Made by a program: the position numbers and the translations under genes | Notes under the pieces: generated by a model | The model's database searches: none | Seen by the model: only the letters and a program-made list of their open reading frames with translations | Told to the model about the DNA's origin: nothing | Part shown: positions 1 to 8,610 of the stretch, piece by piece | Layout: every line of letters begins with the position of its first letter | Position numbering within the stretch: the stretch's first letter is position 1 | Source of the DNA: RGIG250 sp964540025 | GTDB lineage: Bacteria; Bacillota; Negativicutes; Selenomonadales; Selenomonadaceae | DNA length: 21,837 nt | Direction of reading: 5' to 3' | Assembly: GCA_964540025.1 (NCBI GenBank) | Contig: CAZIKQ010000031.1 | Span: 1-21,837 of the forward strand

Positions 1-60
1 TGGCTCGCACTAAAGCCCCTTTCAGGGGCTAAGTGCTCACGCCAACCTCCAGGGGAGCCT
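1..60. repeat. GC-rich dyad at left edge, possible repeat or terminator
   Basis: A nested inverted repeat follows the stop of the membrane-protein gene ending at 81. The inner stem is AGCCCCT (14-20) with AGGGGCT (24-30) around a 3-nt loop. The next stem is GCACT (7-11) with AGTGC (32-36), and TGGC (1-4) can pair with GCCA (41-44). Beside it, CAGGGGAGCCT (50-60) is the reverse complement of AGGCTCCCCTG at 21775-21785. It could be the end of the operon's transcript (any T-tract would lie outside the window) or a copy of a dispersed intergenic repeat. Confidence 0.5.
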
Positions 61-80
61 GCCTGTGTTATAACGCCCGT

Positions 81-713
81 TCACTTAGCCTGCCGCAAAA
101 TCTTCGCCGCATCCAGCATCATTTGCTGAGTGGAGCCGTCCGGGATCGTCCCCGGCCCCCTCTCCGGCTGGCTGGCTCCGTTATCCTCCGCGCTTTCCGC
201 ATTTTCCCCGCTGTCCGGGGGCAGTTTTCCTTCGGTGGCTTCTTCCGGAACGGGAGCGGACGGCTGTCCCTCTGTCCTCTCTTCCCTGCCCATCGGAGGC
301 CCGGCAGTATATCCCGGTTTTTCCTCCGCCGGGGCTTCCGGCTCAGCCTTCGCCGGTTTCGCCCCCTGGGGAACTTGGGGCCTTGCCACAACCGGCGGTG
401 TCGGAGGAGTTGGCTTCACCGGCAGGGTAACGGCGGAAAATCTCAGCCACATGGCGGCGATGGCCAAGGCCGCCGCCAGCGGGGCGAGCCTCATCACCTG
501 ACGGAGGAGCTTTGCCCGGCGGCGGAGTCCCTTTTCTCCGCCGGGAGAGTTTTTCATCTCTCTGGCTCTGGCCAGCTCCGCCTCCGCCAGCATTATATCC
601 AGCTCGCTTTTGATATCTTCTCTTTTTTCCAAGGCCCCGGAGGCTGAACCAAGCCACTCCCGGGCCGCCTCCAGGTGATTTCTCACCTTGTCCCGCTGGG
701 TGCTGTCTGCCAT
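81..713 (-). CDS. Single-pass membrane protein with Pro/Glu-rich outer region, possible anti-sigma partner
   Basis: I do not recognise a family. The 210-residue product has a charged, probably helical cytoplasmic N-terminus (1-70), a basic stretch (RRRAK, 64-68), one membrane segment (about 77-96) and a low-complexity Pro/Glu/Ala-rich extracytoplasmic region (97-200). The start is supported by AAAGGAGG 7 nt upstream of the ATG. It lies directly downstream of a sigma-factor gene on the same strand, and the topology (cytoplasmic head, one helix, disordered outer tail) resembles membrane anti-sigma factors. No zinc-binding anti-sigma motif (HxxxCxxC) is present, so that role is inference from position and topology only. 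An alternative is an envelope-spanning structural protein. A weak promoter candidate lies in the gap upstream. Confidence 0.7.
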   Translation of the reverse strand: MADSTQRDKVRNHLEAAREWLGSASGALEKREDIKSELDIMLAEAELARAREMKNSPGGEKGLRRRAKLLRQVMRLAPLAAALAIAAMWLRFSAVTLPVKPTPPTPPVVARPQVPQGAKPAKAEPEAPAEEKPGYTAGPPMGREERTEGQPSAPVPEEATEGKLPPDSGENAESAEDNGASQPERGPGTIPDGSTQQMMLDAAKILRQAK

Positions 714-742
714 GCTCTCCCTCCTTTCCGCCTATCGAAACA

Positions 743-774
743 ATTATACTGCCGTTGCTTAAGAAAATGCCCAA
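743..774 (-). promoter_or_regulatory. Weak promoter candidate before the membrane-protein gene
   Basis: On the minus strand a perfect TATAAT (743-748) lies about 30 nt upstream of the ATG at 713. The best -35-like hexamer, TTGGGC (769-774), sits at a long 20-nt spacing. It may give the membrane-protein gene transcription independent of the sigma gene, or use a non-housekeeping sigma factor. Confidence 0.3.
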
Positions 775-810
775 GGCAATTTTCTCTTCAAATACGAACC
801 CTCGCCAGCG

Positions 811-1440
811 TCACTTTGCCATGAACCGGGACATCATCCCCCGGATTCGCCGGATGCCCTTCTTCTGCAAACGGTAAATGCTGCCTACCGACAGCTCCAT
901 ATCCGCCGCCACGTCGGCGGCTTTTTCCTCTTCCATATAAAGGGAGCTGATAACCCGCCGTTCCTTTTCCGGCAGACGGCTCACGGCCTTTTGCAGGCGG
1001 TCATATAGTTCCGCCAGCTCCAGCCGGGCCGATACGTCGCTCCCTGCGTCGGGAATCGTTTCCCAGCGGCAGCGCTCCCCCGCCAGCCCGGAAAAATCTC
1101 TGGTCAGGGCGCCTCCCTTCGCCTCCGCGGCCAGCCAGTCCATCATCCGACCCCGGATCCGGTGGACCGCAAAGAGGCTGAAAGCGACGCCCCGCCGGTG
1201 GTCGTAGCTCTCTGCCGCCTCGATGAGTCCCACGGTTCCCTCCTGCACTACATCCATTATTCCCCCCAGGCCGGCAAAGGGCTTCGCGCAGCGAAAGACC
1301 AGAGGCTGATAGGCCCGGATGAGGCAGCTTCGGGCTTCCCGGTCGCCCCGTTCCTTAAAGTCAGCCCACAGCTTTCTCTCCTGCTCCGGCGCCAGCAGTT
1401 CGATCCGCCTGAGCTCGTTCACATAATCCTGCCACTCCAT
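811..1440 (-). CDS. Sigma-70 family RNA polymerase sigma factor
   Basis: The protein (209 residues) directs RNA polymerase to promoters. It shows a region 1.2-like start (YVNELRRIELL..EQERKL), a full region 2 (about residues 33-106, with DVVQEGTVGLIEA followed by YDHRRGVAFSLFAVHRIRGR) and a region 4 helix-turn-helix near the C-terminus (about 146-203, RLPEKERRVISSLY then VAADMELSVGSIYRLQKKG). There is little room for region 3, so it is an alternative, not a housekeeping, sigma. An in-frame ATG also occurs at 1446, but GGAG lies only 3 nt from it and 9 nt from the ATG at 1440, so 1440 is preferred. It follows tamB by about 30 nt, suggesting co-transcription with the envelope genes, and precedes a single-pass membrane protein. 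The regulon cannot be read from this window. Confidence 0.85.
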   Translation of the reverse strand: MEWQDYVNELRRIELLAPEQERKLWADFKERGDREARSCLIRAYQPLVFRCAKPFAGLGGIMDVVQEGTVGLIEAAESYDHRRGVAFSLFAVHRIRGRMMDWLAAEAKGGALTRDFSGLAGERCRWETIPDAGSDVSARLELAELYDRLQKAVSRLPEKERRVISSLYMEEEKAADVAADMELSVGSIYRLQKKGIRRIRGMMSRFMAK

Positions 1441-1470
1441 CCCCATCAGCTCCTTTCCCTTAAAATTCGC

Positions 1471-4400
1471 TCAGAAATTCAATCTGATTTCCATCCCGAC
1501 CCGGGTGTCATGCTCGTTCATGTCCTGCTCCAGGGACATGCTCAGCCGGTCGTCAAAATCATACCTGAGACCGGCCCGGTTTATTTTATTACCCACGCCA
1601 ACCGTATATTTCAGCATGACTTTGTCGCTTATGTATTTGCCTATTTGGACATTGTACTCGCTCTGCCCTCTTTCCCGGTCATTATCACCGCGGCCCTCCC
1701 CCATTGAATAATCGCGGCTGGAAATCTTAAACTCGTCCAGGAACAGCAGATCCCGGAGGCTGTCCTCCAGCTGGCCCAGGAAGCTCATATGGAGTCCCAT
1801 ATCCAGAATGGAATAGGCCAGCTCCTTGTCATCGCCGTCTTCCCCTCTTTCCCGGCGGAAGGTCAAAAGCTGCATTATCTCCGTCTGACTCATCTCCGGA
1901 CTGGAGGTAAGCCGGAAATCCATCGCTCCCAGAGAGCCTTTCGTTGACAGGTAGACCTTCGTCCTGCCCACCCGGGTATAGGCAAACAGGTCGATAAAGG
2001 GCTCGTAGGTTCCCTGCTGGTTACAGCGGACTTCTCCCTCGTAGATAGTAAACTGGTTTTGCAGGTAGTAAAATTTCCCCTTCTTTACGGTAATTTTACC
2101 GCTGTTTACCGGATAGCCAGTAGTTCCTCCCAGATGCACCTTACCCTCCAGCCTCATGTCGTACAGCTGGGAGCTGTAGGCCCTGACCTCGGGGCCGACG
2201 TTCACATCCACGTCCATCAGCAGCCTGGGCAGCTGAGTCTCCTCATCGGACAGGGGCGGCATACCCAGCTGGACGTTGTGAATGTCTATCCAGCCGCTGG
2301 CCAGGGGGATCTCCCTGCCCATAAACATATCCTGGGTGACAGTAAGCGCCCCGCTGAAGGGTCCCTTATAGAAGGGACAGTCCACCTCCAGGCCGTCGGC
2401 CTTAAAGTCCAGGTCGTAATCCACCGCCTCAAGCCCTTCCAGCCTGACCTTCCCTGCCAGGGACAGCTTGCCCTTCCCCAGCGCGGCAGAAATTTCCCGG
2501 AGCACGATCCGGGTTCCGTCAAAGACCATTTCGCCGCTTATATTCGTGAAGGGGGTAAGGAAGTACTTCGGTTTAAGGGACCCGTCCCTGACCCCCAGCC
2601 TTCCATACAGCAAGGGTGCGTCTGCCGTTCCCTTGAGGTGCAGGGAACCATCCGCGGGCCCCATTGCCCAGTCGATGCTGCCGGACAGGATGGGAAGCAG
2701 GGACAGATCCGCTTCCTTCAGGGACAGCCACAAATCCAGCTGGCGGCCCTTTTCGTCCTCTCCCCGGTCAATCCCCAGCGCCTCGAGGGGAATGTCGCCT
2801 CTGGCCAGCAGCCGGTAGGTCTTATTCAGCTCCATCTTCTCGGCTGCCGCCTCCTTCAGGCGGATGACCCCATCCGAACAAACGGCCGTGGCCGTCATCC
2901 GGTCGAAGCTGGATCCTCCCATGCCGCCGCCGGTAACCAGCACCGAGAAATTTGCCACCGGCGCGGCAAAGGTCCCGCCCAGGCCGGCATCTATATCGAT
3001 TGCGCCCCGCAGGGTCATGGATGAGCCGGTAAGCCCCGGTATTATCCCGGCGTCAATATTCCGGGCCGTGAGCTTAATGTCAACGGCTCCGTCCAAATCG
3101 GCCGTGCCATAGCCGGAGAATGTTCCGCCGCTCTGGACGCCGGAAAGCTGTTTCAGGGTAATGACCCGGTTCAGGAGATCCGCCTCCAGCCGCACGTCAC
3201 TGAGGGGCTGACCCTTTATATCCCCCTTCAGGAGAGTACCGCTGACGGACACAGCCGGGTTATCATAGCTGCCCCCGACCGTTATTGTCCCATCCAGACG
3301 GCCACCGACCTGTTCCGTGGGGAGCCCGGCCATGGCCAGCAGGCCGGCCAGATCGGCATTCTTCACCTTGAAGCCGCCGCCAATTCCCCTGGTGCCTGTA
3401 TTCAAGGCAAAGTCCGCCTCGTAGCGGCCGCCGTTTTGCAGGAACCCGCAGGGCTTCAGGGAAATGATCCCGTCGGCAAAGCGGACGTTACCCCGGAAGC
3501 TTTCAACCGCCGCCCCGTTTAGCTCCAGCCGGTCGGCGGACAATTCTCCGTCAAATACCGGCCGGAAAACAGTGCCGGTAACCGTCCCCGAAAACCTTCC
3601 ATGTCCCTTGACAGGATAGGGCAGCAGGCGGTCAAAGCGATCCATGTTCACATCGTGAACCGCGGCCGTCAGGCTGATTTCCCCCTTTTTGCTGAACCGG
3701 CCGTTCAAGTCCATATCCACCAGCGGTGAGAAAACATGGAAATCCGTCAGATCGAAGCTTTCCCCGTCAAAGGTATAGTCCCCGTCCATTCCGTTCAGCA
3801 GGTAACCGGCATAGGAGCCCCGGTAAAGATGCAGGTAGCCCGTAACAAAGGGCTTGTCCACGGTGCCGGTTATGGTCACCACATTGTCAAACTCACCGGT
3901 AACCGGTGGCGGCTCCTGGGGAAAAATCACCGGCACAAGGTTCTCCGCCCGCTCCTTCATGGTATCTATCCGCAGGTTGAGCTTCTTCTCCCCGGCAAAT
4001 CCCACCGTGCCCTGAGCGATCCAGCGTTCAATCCCCTCCCGCTCCAAGGAAAAGCCCTTCACCTGGAGGCCTGACAGATTTCCCGCCAGCAATCCCGTAA
4101 AGCTGTCGAAAGGAACCCCAAAAAGCTTCCCCCGGACCCCTGATATATCCGCCGTCAGCTCCGGGTCCGCCGCCGGGCCCCGGAGGGAAGCGGTTATATC
4201 CGTGAAGCCCTTCATAAAGAGATTCTCTTTGAACCGATTGAGCATTCCCAAATCAAAGTGGGTGGCCCGGAGAGTGAGGTCATAGCTTTTTCCCCGTTCA
4301 CCCGTAAAAACGCTGCCCTCGACTCCCAGCTCTCCCCGGCCGTAATCCTCCCCCAACAGGAGGCTGAGATAATCCAGCTTCAGCTCCGTAGGTTTCCGGA

Positions 4401-5679
4401 AGAACGACACGGACAGCCTCTCCCCGGTAATTCCATCATAAGAGGGAGCCAGCAGCTCCGTATTGCCGTACACCGTCAGCCGGCCTTCCGCCGCCTCGTC
4501 AAAGCCCTGGCCCTGAAAGTCAAGGTCAGCGGTCAGACTGCCGCCTATTTCGGGAACGCCAAGCCTTTCTCCCAGGTTGGCCAGGTTGGCCAGGCGGGTC
4601 AAGTCTATCCCCTCGGCAGCAATCTTACCAAGGTAGCTTTCGGTGGACAGACCCAGCTCACCGGCCAGCTTCACCCTGCCCCCCAGCATTTGCGCCGTTA
4701 TTTGAGGAACGGTAATGATGCCATCCCGCAGGATGACCTTACCCTTCAAATTTATTGGTTCCCCATTGTAACTGACCCTCACATCCGCCAGCAGCTTATC
4801 CTCGCCGCCGTCGTATTCCAGACTGCCGTTCAAATCGGCCAGCTCCACCCCGTAAGCCTGGAAAGACGCTTCCTTCAGCCAAGCCTTCACCCCGTACCGG
4901 GACTCCTCCCCGGCCAGGTCTGCCGTCACCCTTGCCTTCTCGATGAGGCCGCCCCCAATGACCACCTCCGCCGGAAGCTTTCCCTCCGGCAACAAGTCAA
5001 GGAAATCCCTGACGGCCGCGTTCTCCACCGCCGCCTGCAAATTCCCCTCCAGGGTCACCGTGTCCAGCTCGCCGGTGATGGCAACCGCCGCTCCTCTGAC
5101 CGTAGCGGTAAGCTCCGGCGCAAGCTTCGGATTGCCGCCGAAATCCAGCCTGCCGTTCACCTGCTGAAGGGCGGCCCTTCGGCCGTCATTGAGGGACAGG
5201 TCCACCCTGCCCTCCCGCAGGATAATGCAACCGGAAAAATCGTTTTCCGACTTCTCCTCGCTTATCAGGTCCTCATAGTTCCACTGGCCGCTTTTCCGCT
5301 GGCTGATATTGGCCCGCAGCCGGTTTATTTCCACTTCATCGACGGCTTTCACCGGCGCTTTAAGTAAAGCAAAGAGGCTGAAGCGCACTTCTGCCGCCTC
5401 GGCCTCTGCAATTTTTTCGTCAGCTTTATCAAAGATGACAATATCCCTGATGGTCACGCTCCGGAGAGAGGATACCTCCACTCTGCCCACCGTGACTTTT
5501 GTCTTTAAGGCGGCGGCCGCCTCCCGGCTCAGATAATCGGCCACCCCCGTTATAAAGGCTTCACTGAGGATGATATACCAGATGACCGCACAGGAAAACA
5601 GAACCCCTCCGATACCCAGAGCGGCCGTTTCCTTAGGATTCCGCCGGATCATTTCCCGGTACTTCCTGAACTCCGTCAT
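1471..5679 (-). CDS. tamB: TamB-like translocation/assembly protein (DUF490 C-terminus)
   Basis: This 1402-residue protein is anchored by one N-terminal membrane helix (about residues 19-41). The rest is a very long beta-rich region, consistent with the grooved TamB/AsmA-like fold that spans the envelope. The last ~350 residues fit the TamB (DUF490) domain, with the pattern around IDLFAYTRVGRTKVYLSTKG and RLTSSPEMSQTEIMQLL, and the chain ends in RLNF with a terminal Phe. In other diderms TamB works in outer-membrane protein assembly or phospholipid transfer, often with the BamA-like TamA; no TamA is present here. An in-frame GTG at 5688 is possible, but the ATG at 5679 has a weak AAGAAG 8 nt upstream and is preferred. 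It follows tolC by 21 nt and is clearly part of the mla-tolC operon. Confidence 0.9.
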   Translation of the reverse strand: MTEFRKYREMIRRNPKETAALGIGGVLFSCAVIWYIILSEAFITGVADYLSREAAAALKTKVTVGRVEVSSLRSVTIRDIVIFDKADEKIAEAEAAEVRFSLFALLKAPVKAVDEVEINRLRANISQRKSGQWNYEDLISEEKSENDFSGCIILREGRVDLSLNDGRRAALQQVNGRLDFGGNPKLAPELTATVRGAAVAITGELDTVTLEGNLQAAVENAAVRDFLDLLPEGKLPAEVVIGGGLIEKARVTADLAGEESRYGVKAWLKEASFQAYGVELADLNGSLEYDGGEDKLLADVRVSYNGEPINLKGKVILRDGIITVPQITAQMLGGRVKLAGELGLSTESYLGKIAAEGIDLTRLANLANLGERLGVPEIGGSLTADLDFQGQGFDEAAEGRLTVYGNTELLAPSYDGITGERLSVSFFRKPTELKLDYLSLLLGEDYGRGELGVEGSVFTGERGKSYDLTLRATHFDLGMLNRFKENLFMKGFTDITASLRGPAADPELTADISGVRGKLFGVPFDSFTGLLAGNLSGLQVKGFSLEREGIERWIAQGTVGFAGEKKLNLRIDTMKERAENLVPVIFPQEPPPVTGEFDNVVTITGTVDKPFVTGYLHLYRGSYAGYLLNGMDGDYTFDGESFDLTDFHVFSPLVDMDLNGRFSKKGEISLTAAVHDVNMDRFDRLLPYPVKGHGRFSGTVTGTVFRPVFDGELSADRLELNGAAVESFRGNVRFADGIISLKPCGFLQNGGRYEADFALNTGTRGIGGGFKVKNADLAGLLAMAGLPTEQVGGRLDGTITVGGSYDNPAVSVSGTLLKGDIKGQPLSDVRLEADLLNRVITLKQLSGVQSGGTFSGYGTADLDGAVDIKLTARNIDAGIIPGLTGSSMTLRGAIDIDAGLGGTFAAPVANFSVLVTGGGMGGSSFDRMTATAVCSDGVIRLKEAAAEKMELNKTYRLLARGDIPLEALGIDRGEDEKGRQLDLWLSLKEADLSLLPILSGSIDWAMGPADGSLHLKGTADAPLLYGRLGVRDGSLKPKYFLTPFTNISGEMVFDGTRIVLREISAALGKGKLSLAGKVRLEGLEAVDYDLDFKADGLEVDCPFYKGPFSGALTVTQDMFMGREIPLASGWIDIHNVQLGMPPLSDEETQLPRLLMDVDVNVGPEVRAYSSQLYDMRLEGKVHLGGTTGYPVNSGKITVKKGKFYYLQNQFTIYEGEVRCNQQGTYEPFIDLFAYTRVGRTKVYLSTKGSLGAMDFRLTSSPEMSQTEIMQLLTFRRERGEDGDDKELAYSILDMGLHMSFLGQLEDSLRDLLFLDEFKISSRDYSMGEGRGDNDRERGQSEYNVQIGKYISDKVMLKYTVGVGNKINRAGLRYDFDDRLSMSLEQDMNEHDTRVGMEIRLNF

Positions 5680-5700
5680 CTGCAACACTTCTTTAACAGT

Positions 5701-7281
5701 TTATCCCCGGGGATTTACATTGGGAGCGGCAGGAGGCCAGCCCATGGTGCGCCCGGAAACGGAAACGGCGCTCTGTATTTCGCCGGTCTCCTTTGCTCCG
5801 TCAGGCGCTTCTCCCACAGCGCTCTCGTAGCCCTCCTGCTTCTTCGCCTCCCGGTATTTGGTATTCTTCAGCGGCACCGCATGCTCGTCATTGATATAGG
5901 CATTTACGTCCAAGTCAACGGCTATACCCATGGCGCGATCCAGCTCCGCCTTGCCGATATTGTAGCTGTACAGGGCCACGGCGTAATTGGTGCGGCTCTT
6001 GTTCAGATTGTCCTCGGCGTCCATTACGTCGATATGGGTACCGATTCCGTTTTCGTACCGGAGGCTGGCAATCTTGAAGTCTTCCTTAGCCTGCTCCACC
6101 GCTTTGCCCGCCGTGATGATATTCCGCTCCGCCGCCGTCATGTTCAGAAAGGCTTCCCGAACCTCCAGGCGGATGTTTTCCTCCTGCTGAAGGGCCGTCT
6201 CCAGCGCCTGCTGGTACTGGGCCTTTGCCTGCTTGACCTTCGCCCGGGTTATGCCGTTGTCAAAGACGTTCCAGCTGACTGATACCCCGGCAAACCAATT
6301 ATCCCCGGACTCATGGTCCCGGCTGTCGATTTCCTCCCCGGCTACGGAACGGGTAGCCACCAGGGATATTTCCGGCAGAGCCCCGCCCTTTTCGGCGGAC
6401 AGGGCGTACCGGGCCGCCTTTGCCTTCCGCCGGGCCGCAATGCCGTCCGGCCGGTGACTCAAAGCGTACTCAAGGCACTTATCCAGCTGCAGATCGTAGC
6501 CCCGGTAAACCATCTCGTCAGTGGGGCGGGTATCGTTCGCCGTGGGCAGCCCGATGATATTATTCAGCTGGGAAACCGCTACGTAAAAATCGTTCAGGGC
6601 ATTGGTAAAGGACTGCTCGGCATTGGCCAGCTGAACCTGGCTGCGGAGCACGTCATTCTTGGCCACGGTGCCCACGGCGTAAGCGGCGTCTACATTCTTC
6701 TGGTGCTCCCGGAGGGTTTCCACCGAATCGGAGTTTACCTTCACCAGATTGAAGCAGTGAAGCACCCCGTAATAAGCGGCGGTGGTTACCTGGCGGATGG
6801 TCTGCTTCGTGGCCTCCGCCGTCAGATTGGCGGCATCATAGTTATAGTCCGCCGCCTTGATGGAATTTTCCAGCTTGCCTCCGGTAAATATCGGGAAGGT
6901 CGCCGTTGCCGTGCCGGAATAATCATGGTTATACTTCTCCCCCATGATCCGGGCGCTGTCATATGCCTTGCCGTCGATGCGCCCGCCCCGGCCCTCCAGG
7001 GTTACTTTCAGGCCGTGGGTGCGGCGGATCTCGGACCGCTGCCACCGGGCCAGATCCCTGGCGTATTCAGCCAGATGAATATCCCGGTTATTTTTTTCCG
7101 CCATTGCCAGGGCCTCTTCCAGGGTGAGGTAGACGGTATTTGAGGACTTTGCCTCCGCCGCCGCGATCTCCCGGGAAGCCTGTGTCTCCATGGCAAAGGA
7201 CGAGGGAACGAAGCCGGCGACTCCCGTGGAAAATGCCAGCGCCAGCGCCAATTGTCTGCAAAGTCTTTTATAATTTCTCAC
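5701..7281 (-). CDS. tolC: TolC-family outer-membrane channel protein
   Basis: This is an outer-membrane efflux/secretion channel of the TolC family, 526 residues long. The first residues (MRNYKRLCRQLALALAFSTG) form a signal peptide with probable cleavage after SSFA (residue 30). Two related alpha-hairpin repeats follow. The first contains LTLEEALAMAEKNN; the second contains a fifth-strand/turn pattern and ERNIITAGKAVEQAKEDFKI with DVMDAEDNLNKSRTNY. The frame is open to an ATG at 7296, but no ribosome site precedes that codon. GGAGG lies 8 nt before the GTG at 7281, which also gives a clean signal peptide, so GTG is taken as the start. The C-terminal tail past residue 450 is polar and probably periplasmic. 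It lies between mlaD and tamB, so it may serve the same envelope machine, or a separate exporter. Confidence 0.9.
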   Translation of the reverse strand: MRNYKRLCRQLALALAFSTGVAGFVPSSFAMETQASREIAAAEAKSSNTVYLTLEEALAMAEKNNRDIHLAEYARDLARWQRSEIRRTHGLKVTLEGRGGRIDGKAYDSARIMGEKYNHDYSGTATATFPIFTGGKLENSIKAADYNYDAANLTAEATKQTIRQVTTAAYYGVLHCFNLVKVNSDSVETLREHQKNVDAAYAVGTVAKNDVLRSQVQLANAEQSFTNALNDFYVAVSQLNNIIGLPTANDTRPTDEMVYRGYDLQLDKCLEYALSHRPDGIAARRKAKAARYALSAEKGGALPEISLVATRSVAGEEIDSRDHESGDNWFAGVSVSWNVFDNGITRAKVKQAKAQYQQALETALQQEENIRLEVREAFLNMTAAERNIITAGKAVEQAKEDFKIASLRYENGIGTHIDVMDAEDNLNKSRTNYAVALYSYNIGKAELDRAMGIAVDLDVNAYINDEHAVPLKNTKYREAKKQEGYESAVGEAPDGAKETGEIQSAVSVSGRTMGWPPAAPNVNPRG

Positions 7282-7328
7282 AATACAAACCTCCATTAGT
7301 CAAAAAGCAAATCCCCTGAACCGCCCGG

Positions 7329-8588
7329 CTAAAATTCCTGACGGACGCCGAAATAGGTAGTACGGTTCCCCATGTGCTTTGTCACGTCATCTACATTTGT
7401 AAAAAGATAAGTCTTGTCCGCCACCCGGTACCGGACCCCCAGCCGGAGCCGCAGATCGTTCGCGTCGTAGGCGTCCGCCGAGAAGCGCCATCTGTCCCCG
7501 GCGTCATAATCACAGCCCAAACCGAAGTAGTCGCGGATCAGACCGCCCCGGGCCGTAAGGCTGCCGTATTTTTTCCCGTACTGGGCGGAAAACTTATCGT
7601 CGTTGCCAATGCTCTCGTCCCGAAGCTGGACGAAGCTGTTCTTACCGCCAAATGTCAGGTCAACATTGCCCTGAATCCGCTTGTCATCACGGCGGGGAGC
7701 CGCCGCGTTTACCTCCAGGCCGATAGTGGCAAACTCCGCCAGATTGCCCCCCAAGAGGTTATTCATCTTGCGGCTTACCTCCCGGGCATTTTTCACCGTC
7801 TCCTTCAAATTGTCCTGGGTTTCCGGGTCGGTGACCGTTCCCTCCATGGCCGCCGCCATGTTGTCGATGCGCCTTGCCGCCATGGCAAGGCTGGCCACCG
7901 TCTCCCGGAGACCGGCCGCCGTATTGCCCCCGTCCCGGGCTTCCTCCATCATCCGCGCCGCCTCATCCGCCGCGTCACCTAGCCGGCCGGTAATGATTTC
8001 CATATTTTTCACCAGTTTGATGAGATGAGCTTCGTTCTGTTCGGATACTCTGGCCAGGGAACCGGTGACCCGTTGGATATTTACCGCCGTATCGATGAGT
8101 CCCCTTTTCAGCTCGGCGCTGCCGGTAATCTCGTTTATGGAAGAGAGGATCGTGTGCATCTGCTGGATCAATCCCCCCATCTGAGCCATCATGCCGTCCA
8201 TGGTGGCTTCACTGCCGCCCTCTATTTCGGCCCCGTCGAGATAATTATTCCCGCTGCTGCCGGGAGAAATGCTGATGAACCGCTCCCCCATGAGGCCGTC
8301 GGCGGCGATTATAAACAGGGAATCGTCGGGAATGGGGACGTCCTTATTTACGGTACAGACCACGTTCACCCTGTACCCCATGGGCGTAATGCTTTTCACC
8401 GTGCCCACGTCCACCCCCGCGTAGCGGACGCTGGAGGATACCTTCAGACCGGTAACGTTGGAGAAGCTCACCGTAAAAGTATTTACCGGCGGCCCCCCGA
8501 AGGAAAATCCGGACAGATGGATAAGGGCCACCGTCAGAATCACCGCTCCCAGCAGGGTAAATCCCCCCACCTTTGCCTCTGTGCTCAT
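7329..8588 (-). CDS. mlaD: MlaD-like MCE protein with C-terminal outer-membrane-type beta domain
   Basis: This is the MCE-domain subunit of a lipid transporter. Residues 8-27 form a membrane anchor. Residues 36-125 are the MCE domain (VRYAGVDVGTVKSI and DGLMGERFISI are typical). Residues 130-280 are a long helical, heptad-like stretch. Residues 286-419 are alternating-pattern beta strands (GLEVNAAAP, NVDLTFGG, SADAYDANDLRLRLGVRYRV) ending YFGVRQEF with a terminal Phe, as in outer-membrane barrels. At 419 residues it is far longer than E. coli MlaD (about 180). A bridge-like MlaD of this shape has been described in Veillonella parvula. GAGGAG lies 6 nt upstream of the ATG. The gene starts 22 nt after mlaF and is followed by tolC. 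Confidence 0.92.
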   Translation of the reverse strand: MSTEAKVGGFTLLGAVILTVALIHLSGFSFGGPPVNTFTVSFSNVTGLKVSSSVRYAGVDVGTVKSITPMGYRVNVVCTVNKDVPIPDDSLFIIAADGLMGERFISISPGSSGNNYLDGAEIEGGSEATMDGMMAQMGGLIQQMHTILSSINEITGSAELKRGLIDTAVNIQRVTGSLARVSEQNEAHLIKLVKNMEIITGRLGDAADEAARMMEEARDGGNTAAGLRETVASLAMAARRIDNMAAAMEGTVTDPETQDNLKETVKNAREVSRKMNNLLGGNLAEFATIGLEVNAAAPRRDDKRIQGNVDLTFGGKNSFVQLRDESIGNDDKFSAQYGKKYGSLTARGGLIRDYFGLGCDYDAGDRWRFSADAYDANDLRLRLGVRYRVADKTYLFTNVDDVTKHMGNRTTYFGVRQEF

Positions 8589-8610
8589 TTCAATCTCCTC
8601 GTCAGATCAT

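Noticed and set aside
1..44. Possible tRNA at the left edge
   Set aside because: The dyad is a simple nested hairpin; no cloverleaf arms, T-loop GTTCRA or CCA end can be placed.
119..774. Other minus-strand frames overlapping the single-pass membrane protein (119-391 and 343-774)
   Set aside because: Both are Arg/Gly/Pro-rich shadow frames. The 81-713 frame has the ribosome site, a membrane helix and sensible composition.
4258..5367. Long open frame on the + strand (369 codons) opposite tamB
   Set aside because: It is antisense to a clear tamB reading frame, has no recognisable motif, and is low-complexity Gln/Leu/Pro-rich as expected of a GC-rich shadow frame. The same applies to 2059-3024 and 6313-7143.
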